From Deltaproteobacteria bacterium IMCC39524 (GTDB taxonomy: Bacteria; Desulfobacterota; Desulfuromonadia; Desulfuromonadales; BM103), in the NCBI GenBank assembly GCA_029667085.1, contig JARUHJ010000004.1:124001-188000 (forward strand): a stretch of 64,000 bases of DNA, given 5' to 3'. Made by a program: the position numbers and the translations under genes. The notes under the pieces are model-generated. The model was not told where the DNA came from. It did no database searches and saw nothing but the letters and a program-made list of their open reading frames with translations. How positions within the stretch are numbered: the first letter of the stretch is position 1; every line of letters begins with the position of its first letter. Of this stretch, positions 59,273-64,000 are shown one piece after another.

Positions 59273-60433
59273 ATGAAAAAGCTGAAACTACTTGTTGTAT
59301 TGTCCCTGGTCGCCTTGCTCGCGACCCCCGCCTTTGCAGCCGACACCATCAAGATCGGCTTCAACATCCCGATGACCGGGGACATCCCCGAAGTTGGGGA
59401 AGGCTCCAAAAACGCCGCTGAAATGTACCTTGCCGATATCAACGGCGCCGGAGGTCTTGAGGTTGGCGGCAAGAAGTACATGCTTGAGTTCATCTATATG
59501 GACAACGAATCTAAAGCCGACTCGGCAGTCAACGCTGCCCTCAAACTGATCGAGCAGGAAGAGGTCGTGGCGATTATCGGCCCCAACTCTTCCAAGCAGG
59601 CAGTCCCTGGCGGCGGTACCGCTAACGAAAACCGCGTGCCGATGATCAGTCCCTGGTCGACCAATCCGAATACCACGCTGGACCGTCCTTGGGTTTTCCG
59701 CGCCGCCTTCCTCGACCCCTTCCAGGGACCAGTCGTTGCTGACTTTGCGGCCAAGAAATTCGGTGCCAAGACCGCAGCAGTGCTCTTCGACGTCGCCAAC
59801 GACTATTCTGTCGGCCTGGCAGAAGTATTTAAAGCTGCCTGGGAAGCCAAGGGGCTCGGCCCGGTCGTCGCCTACGAGTCGAATGGCACCAAGGATCAGG
59901 ATTTCTCAGCCCAACTGACCACCATTATCGCCGCCAAGCCTGATTTCATCTTTGTTCCGGAAAACTACAACCAGGTCGCCCTGATCATCCCGCAGGCGCG
60001 TGATCTCGGCTACAAGGGTCCCTTCATGGGTTCCGACGCCTGGGGTACCCCGGACCTGGTCAAACTCTGTGGCGAGCAGTGCAACGGTCAGTACTTCTCA
60101 ACCCATTACGCTGCAGCCGGCGCCAAGGGTGCGACCAAGGTTTTCATCGATCGCTACACCGAAAAGTACGGCTCAGAGCCGGCTGACTATGCCGCCCTGA
60201 CCTGGGATTCCATCGGTCTGATGCTCGAAGGGATCAAGAACGCCGGCATGGTCGACTCCAACCCGCGCAAGATGCGCCAAGCCATCCGTGACGGACTGGC
60301 TGCTATCAAGTCTTTTGACGGCGTCACCGGCTCATCCAAGTTTAATGAGCAGGGCGACCCGATCAAGTGCGCTGTTATCGTTAAAGTCTCTGACGAGGGA
60401 ACCTTTGTCTTCGAGGAGTCTGTTTGCCCATAA
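59273..60433 (+). CDS. livK: branched-chain amino acid ABC transporter, binding protein
   Basis: From ATG 59273, with GTGGAGGAG upstream, the protein has 386 residues. The signal peptide ends LLATPAFA and is cut before ADT. Mature features are IGFNIPMTGDIPEVGEGSKNA, IGPNSSKQAVPGG and ISPWSTNPNTT, the ligand-binding parts of the Leu/Ile/Val periplasmic-binding family. Two Cys pairs (KLCGEQC and others) may form disulfides. The four genes that follow encode the rest of the transporter. The ligand may be another amino acid or amide. Confidence 0.93.
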   Translation: MKKLKLLVVLSLVALLATPAFAADTIKIGFNIPMTGDIPEVGEGSKNAAEMYLADINGAGGLEVGGKKYMLEFIYMDNESKADSAVNAALKLIEQEEVVAIIGPNSSKQAVPGGGTANENRVPMISPWSTNPNTTLDRPWVFRAAFLDPFQGPVVADFAAKKFGAKTAAVLFDVANDYSVGLAEVFKAAWEAKGLGPVVAYESNGTKDQDFSAQLTTIIAAKPDFIFVPENYNQVALIIPQARDLGYKGPFMGSDAWGTPDLVKLCGEQCNGQYFSTHYAAAGAKGATKVFIDRYTEKYGSEPADYAALTWDSIGLMLEGIKNAGMVDSNPRKMRQAIRDGLAAIKSFDGVTGSSKFNEQGDPIKCAVIVKVSDEGTFVFEESVCP

Positions 60434-60455
60434 CACGCTAAACACATTAAGCAGG

Positions 60456-60492
60456 AAAAAGGACGGGGGTCCGCGGGCCCTCGTCCTTTTTT
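60456..60492 (+). terminator. terminator or attenuator between livK and livH
   Basis: AAAAAGGACG pairs with CGTCCTTTTTT across an inner GGG/CCC stem with mismatches, ending in six T. Partial termination here would make the binding protein more abundant than the membrane parts, as is common in such operons. Confidence 0.75.
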
Positions 60493-60642
60493 ATCCAATC
60501 CCGAGTTCGTCATCAAAGACCAGAAAATCAACGATTGATGCATTCACAAAAAAAGACTAAAGTAGAGCGCCGAAGAAAAACAACTGCACAGCTCGCGCGC
60601 TTTGTAACACCCTCAATAATTATTTCAAGGAAGTAGGGTCTC

Positions 60643-61554
60643 GTGGATTTCATTATTCAAAATGTTTTGAACGCCCTGCAGTGGGGGAGCTTTTATGCTC
60701 TCATTGCCCTGGGCTACACCCTGGTCTACGGGGTGCTGCGCCTGATCAACTTCGCCCATGGCGATATTTTCATGGTCGGAGCCTACATCTCCTTTTTCGT
60801 GGCCAGTTTCCTGATCGGCCCGATCGCCGGGCTCTCACCGATCATGGCCTTCGTCATCACTGTGCCCCTGACCATGGTTTTGACCTCGCTCGTTGGCGTG
60901 ACCCTGGAACGGATCGCCTACCGGCCCCTGCGGCGCAAAGGCGCACACCGGCTCTACGTGGTCATCACTGCACTGATGTGCGGTCTGGTCCTTGAGTACT
61001 CGAACTTGGCCATGCTTGGTGCAAGCCGTTTGAAATTTCCCGAACTGGTTGAAAAACAGATTTGGAATATTGGCGGCATCACCCTGACCAACCTGAAGGT
61101 CATGGTGATTGTGACCGCTATTCTGGTTTTCCTGTTTCTGCAGTGGGTGGTGACCCGTACACGGGTCGGGATGGCAATGCGCGCCATCTCATATGACAAA
61201 TTTGCTATCCCGCTGATGGGCATTCCCGTCGACAACATCATCGTCGTCACCTTTGTTCTCGGCTCAGGGTTTGCCGGTCTGGCCGGGCTGCTGTTCGCCA
61301 TGAGCTATCCGGTTCTGGAGCCGTTTATGGGAATGCTGATCGGCTGGAAGGCTTTTATCGCCGCAGTGGTTGGCGGCATCGGTGACATCAAGGGGGCGTT
61401 TGTCGGCGGCTTCCTGCTAGGCTTCATCGAGGTGGGCGTGGTCTCGGTCTTCCCCTCGACCTACCGGGACCTGTTCGCCTTCACCATCCTGCTGCTTATT
61501 CTGTGGATAAAGCCCTCCGGGCTGTTCGGCATTCCGCAGTCAACCAAGATATAG
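60643..61554 (+). CDS. livH: branched-chain amino acid ABC transporter permease LivH
   Basis: GTG start after GGAAGTAGGG; 303 residues with about eight transmembrane helices. The N-terminal ALGYTLVYGVLRLINFAHGD and the late AAVVGGIGDIKGAFVGGF are standard LivH features, including the EAA-like loop that contacts the ATPases. It forms a heterodimeric channel with LivM. A 209-base gap with a terminator separates it from livK. Confidence 0.94.
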   Translation: MDFIIQNVLNALQWGSFYALIALGYTLVYGVLRLINFAHGDIFMVGAYISFFVASFLIGPIAGLSPIMAFVITVPLTMVLTSLVGVTLERIAYRPLRRKGAHRLYVVITALMCGLVLEYSNLAMLGASRLKFPELVEKQIWNIGGITLTNLKVMVIVTAILVFLFLQWVVTRTRVGMAMRAISYDKFAIPLMGIPVDNIIVVTFVLGSGFAGLAGLLFAMSYPVLEPFMGMLIGWKAFIAAVVGGIGDIKGAFVGGFLLGFIEVGVVSVFPSTYRDLFAFTILLLILWIKPSGLFGIPQSTKI

Positions 61555-61570
61555 GTTGGGAGATAAAGAT

Positions 61571-62641
61571 ATGAAAAAATACTCTCTCAACATGTTGCTG
61601 GTCGTCTTCGCTATCGGGCTCCTGTTCGCCGCTCATTTCAACCTCATCGACGGCTACATCCAAATTGTCGTCATGACCATCGGCATCAACATCATGATGT
61701 CCACCAGCCTGAACCTGGTCAACGGCAACATGGGCGAATTCACCTGTGGCCACGCGGCTTTCATGTGCATCGGCGCTTATATTTCGTCGATCCTTTCGGT
61801 GTTCTGCTTCGGCACTAAGTTCGGAGAACCTCTGCTGCCGGCAGCCTCAGTACTGATCGTTTTCCCTATCATCCTGCTGATCGGCGGTGCGGTGGCTGCC
61901 GTCTCCTCGTTGTTGGTGTCGGTACCATCCTTCAAGACCCGCGATGACTACCTGGCGATCATCTCCATTGCCGTCAACTACATGATCATCTCGGCCATAG
62001 AGAATCTTGACTTCGTCGGCGGTTCGCGCGGTTTTCAGGGGATGAAAGATACCACATGGGCGATGATCGACATCTTCGATGGTCCATGGATGCTTTTCTG
62101 GGTCATCAATTTCACCATCTTCACGGTCTGGGTGATCCGGCGCTTCATCTCCTCCACATACGGCAAAGGTGTCAACGCCATCTGCCAGGACGAAGTGGCG
62201 GCCGAAATCATGAGCGTCAACACCAACAAGATCAAAATCATTAACTTTATGGTCGCTGCCGGGCTGGCAGGATGCGCTGGTGGACTTTACGCACACATCA
62301 TCGGCTACGTGAATCCGCAGTCCTTCAACATTCTCAAATCGACCGAGGCGTTGGTCATGGTCTATCTTGGCGGCATGGGGTCTCTCTCTGGCGCTGTCAT
62401 TTCCGCCATCATCTTCACCGGCTTGCTGGAAGTGCTCCGCTCCCAGGCAATCATCGACGGCCTGCTCTCACCTGTCACCTTTATGTTTCCCGACTGGGAA
62501 CCCTCGGCAGGCGTCATCAAATGGGTCATGATCCCGCTGATGCTGATCATTGTCATGCAGTTTCGCCCCGAAGGAATCATGGGCAACCGGGAATTGGGAG
62601 ATGTCTTCCCCAAGTTGAAGAAATTTTACAGGTTTAAATAA
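61571..62641 (+). CDS. livM: branched-chain amino acid ABC transporter permease LivM
   Basis: From ATG 61571, after GGGAG, the protein has 356 residues with about ten transmembrane helices. LNLVNGNMGEFTCGHAAFM and the late MVYLGGMGSLSGAVIS are the LivM marks. It is the second channel subunit. The stop TAA overlaps the livG ATG as TAATG, so the two are coupled. Confidence 0.94.
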   Translation: MKKYSLNMLLVVFAIGLLFAAHFNLIDGYIQIVVMTIGINIMMSTSLNLVNGNMGEFTCGHAAFMCIGAYISSILSVFCFGTKFGEPLLPAASVLIVFPIILLIGGAVAAVSSLLVSVPSFKTRDDYLAIISIAVNYMIISAIENLDFVGGSRGFQGMKDTTWAMIDIFDGPWMLFWVINFTIFTVWVIRRFISSTYGKGVNAICQDEVAAEIMSVNTNKIKIINFMVAAGLAGCAGGLYAHIIGYVNPQSFNILKSTEALVMVYLGGMGSLSGAVISAIIFTGLLEVLRSQAIIDGLLSPVTFMFPDWEPSAGVIKWVMIPLMLIIVMQFRPEGIMGNRELGDVFPKLKKFYRFK

Positions 62642-63438
62642 TGGCACAGACACAAGAACAGACAGATAATGCGCCGGTCCTCGAAATCAACGGGCTGACT
62701 CAACGCTTCGGCGGCCTGACCGCAGTTGACAATTTTAATGTCAAATTGATGCCGGGGAAACTGACGGGATTAATCGGCCCCAACGGCGCCGGCAAGACCA
62801 CGGTCTTCAACCTGGCCAGTGGCTTCTACCAGCCGTCCGAGGGAGAAATTCTGGTTGGCGGCAAACCAACGGCTGGCCTCAAACCGCATAAAGTGACCGC
62901 GCTCGGCATTGCCCGCACTTTCCAGAACATTCGCCTCTGGAACGACATGACAGTGCTCGACAACATCCGCGTCGCCCAGCACTACTGGCTCGGTTATGGC
63001 TTCTTCCACAGTGTCATCCGCACCAAACGATATAAGCAGCGAGAAGATGAAATCGAACAGGAAGCGCAAAAGCTGCTCGAGGTGTTTGATCTGCAACGCT
63101 TTAAAGATGAGTTTCCGAAGAACCTGCCTTACGGCACCCAGCGCAAGTTGGAGATCGCCCGCGCTTTGTCGACCCATCCGAAGCTACTGCTGCTCGACGA
63201 GCCAGCTGCCGGCCTCAATTCGCATGATGTCAAAGATCTGATCCGGCTGATACGCTGGATTTACGACAATTTCGATGTCAGCATCTGGATGATCGAACAC
63301 CACATGGACGTGGTCATGGAGCTTTGCAGCCATATCAAGGTCATCGACTTCGGCCAAACAATCGCCGAAGGCACACCGGAAGAAATTCGCAACCATCCCG
63401 CGGTTATCACCGCATATCTGGGAGATGATGTAATCTGA
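62641..63438 (+). CDS. livG: branched-chain amino acid ABC transporter ATPase LivG
   Basis: The 265-residue protein has a Walker A GPNGAGKTT near residue 47, a Q-loop TFQNIRLW, a signature NLPYGTQRKLEIARAL (a variant of LSGGQ usual in LivG), Walker B LLLLDEPAAGLN and a switch His in IEHHMDVV. The C-terminal extension EGTPEEIRNHPAVITAYLG is typical. It supplies energy for transport together with LivF. Confidence 0.95.
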   Translation: MAQTQEQTDNAPVLEINGLTQRFGGLTAVDNFNVKLMPGKLTGLIGPNGAGKTTVFNLASGFYQPSEGEILVGGKPTAGLKPHKVTALGIARTFQNIRLWNDMTVLDNIRVAQHYWLGYGFFHSVIRTKRYKQREDEIEQEAQKLLEVFDLQRFKDEFPKNLPYGTQRKLEIARALSTHPKLLLLDEPAAGLNSHDVKDLIRLIRWIYDNFDVSIWMIEHHMDVVMELCSHIKVIDFGQTIAEGTPEEIRNHPAVITAYLGDDVI

Positions 63439-64000
63439 TGCTGCTGCAAGTTGAAAATCTCGAAGTCAAGTACGGCAATATCCAGGCGCTGCACGGGATC
63501 AGCTTTCATGTTAACGAGGGCGAGATCGTCACCCTGATCGGCGCCAACGGGGCCGGCAAGACCACCAGCCTCTACTCCATCACCCGGCTGCCACCCCCTG
63601 AAGCCCCACGCGTTGTCGGTGGTGATATTAAGTTTATGGGTGAATCGATCCTCAAGGCCAAGCCCAGCGACGTGGTAAAAAAGATGCATCTCGCCCTGTC
63701 TCCGGAAGGACGGCGGATTTTCGGCAACCTGTCGGTCATGGAGAATTTAAAGATTGCCACCTACTCCCGTGCCAAGGCTGCCGATCTTGATGCCGAATAC
63801 GAGCGGATCTTCGATCTGTTCCCGCGCCTTAAAGAGCGCCGCAACCAGCGCAGCGAATCCCTCTCTGGTGGCGAACAGCAGATGTTGGCGGTTGGCCGGG
63901 CGTTGATGACCGGCTGCAAAATTCTGCTTTTGGATGAGCCTTCGATGGGCCTGGCACCCGTGCTGAAGTACGAGTTGTTCCGTAAGCTCAAACAGTTGAA
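63438..64000 (+). CDS. livF: branched-chain amino acid ABC transporter ATPase LivF (partial)
   Basis: ATG 63438 overlaps the last base of livG's TGA, and the frame is open to the window end. The visible 187 residues include Walker A GANGAGKTT near residue 35, LSPEGRRIFGNLSVMENL, the signature SLSGGEQQMLAVGRAL, and Walker B LLLDEPSMGLAP. About 50 residues are missing compared with complete LivF. PPPEAPRVVGGD is a slightly longer loop than usual. Confidence 0.93.
   Translation, partial: MLLQVENLEVKYGNIQALHGISFHVNEGEIVTLIGANGAGKTTSLYSITRLPPPEAPRVVGGDIKFMGESILKAKPSDVVKKMHLALSPEGRRIFGNLSVMENLKIATYSRAKAADLDAEYERIFDLFPRLKERRNQRSESLSGGEQQMLAVGRALMTGCKILLLDEPSMGLAPVLKYELFRKLKQL

Overview
The window looks like chromosomal DNA of a Desulfuromonadales-type deltaproteobacterium (Geobacter, Desulfuromonas or Geopsychrobacter relatives). 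This rests on gene content, not on a database search. The pointers are a split B12-dependent ribonucleotide reductase, an A-type flavodiiron protein, a DUF4212 plus sodium:solute symporter pair behind a sigma-54 promoter, a radical-SAM/hemE/hemH cluster, many two-component and cyclic-nucleotide proteins, and a riboswitch that matches the Geobacter 3',3'-cGAMP class. No rRNA, tRNA, insertion sequence, prophage or CRISPR array was seen.

Layout. 1-3030: alpha/beta hydrolase, DksA/TraR-type zinc finger, methyltransferase, a membrane coiled-coil protein and a small hypothetical. 3059-9238 (minus): DHH phosphoesterase, protoporphyrinogen oxidase, an SDR protein between two copies of a repeat, aminopeptidase N. 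9414-13832: NlpC/P60 lipoprotein, then class II ribonucleotide reductase in two genes and dCMP deaminase (a deoxynucleotide supply unit). 13833-14997: an AT-rich island with promoter, cGAMP-type riboswitch, terminator and an orphan exported protein. 15188-18771: thioesterase, MFS transporter, acyltransferase, CbpA-like DnaJ. 18878-23663 (minus): radical SAM, hemE, hemH and a zinc ribbon as one unit, preceded by a nitronate-monooxygenase-like gene with its own terminators. 23805-28224: a two-component pair, quinone oxidoreductase, shikimate-kinase-like protein and PilZ protein. 28234-36940: yqgE-mltA, priA, flavodiiron protein, a Tat-exported phosphoesterase, and aroF-truA-trmH. 37304-43852: an unusual kinase/receiver pair, cytochrome c, trmB-truD and the symporter pair. 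43962-52333: TIM-barrel protein, universal stress protein, IclR regulator, esterase, coaE, a HEAT/HD-GYP/HEAT cluster and ssb. 52659-59089: a two-component pair, YdjC deacetylase plus glycosyltransferase, and a membrane PAS-DnaQ exonuclease fusion. 59273-64000: livKHMGF, with livF cut by the window edge.

Together the genes cover haem synthesis, deoxynucleotide supply, tRNA modification, aromatic amino acid entry, acetate-type and branched-chain amino acid uptake, and a dense signalling layer. The most notable items are the cGAMP riboswitch with its orphan target, the kinase/receiver pair with a non-DNA-binding output domain, the shared N-terminal module in the HEAT and HD-GYP genes, the PAS-exonuclease fusion, and several families of intergenic elements built from inverted arrays of 7- or 8-bp units.
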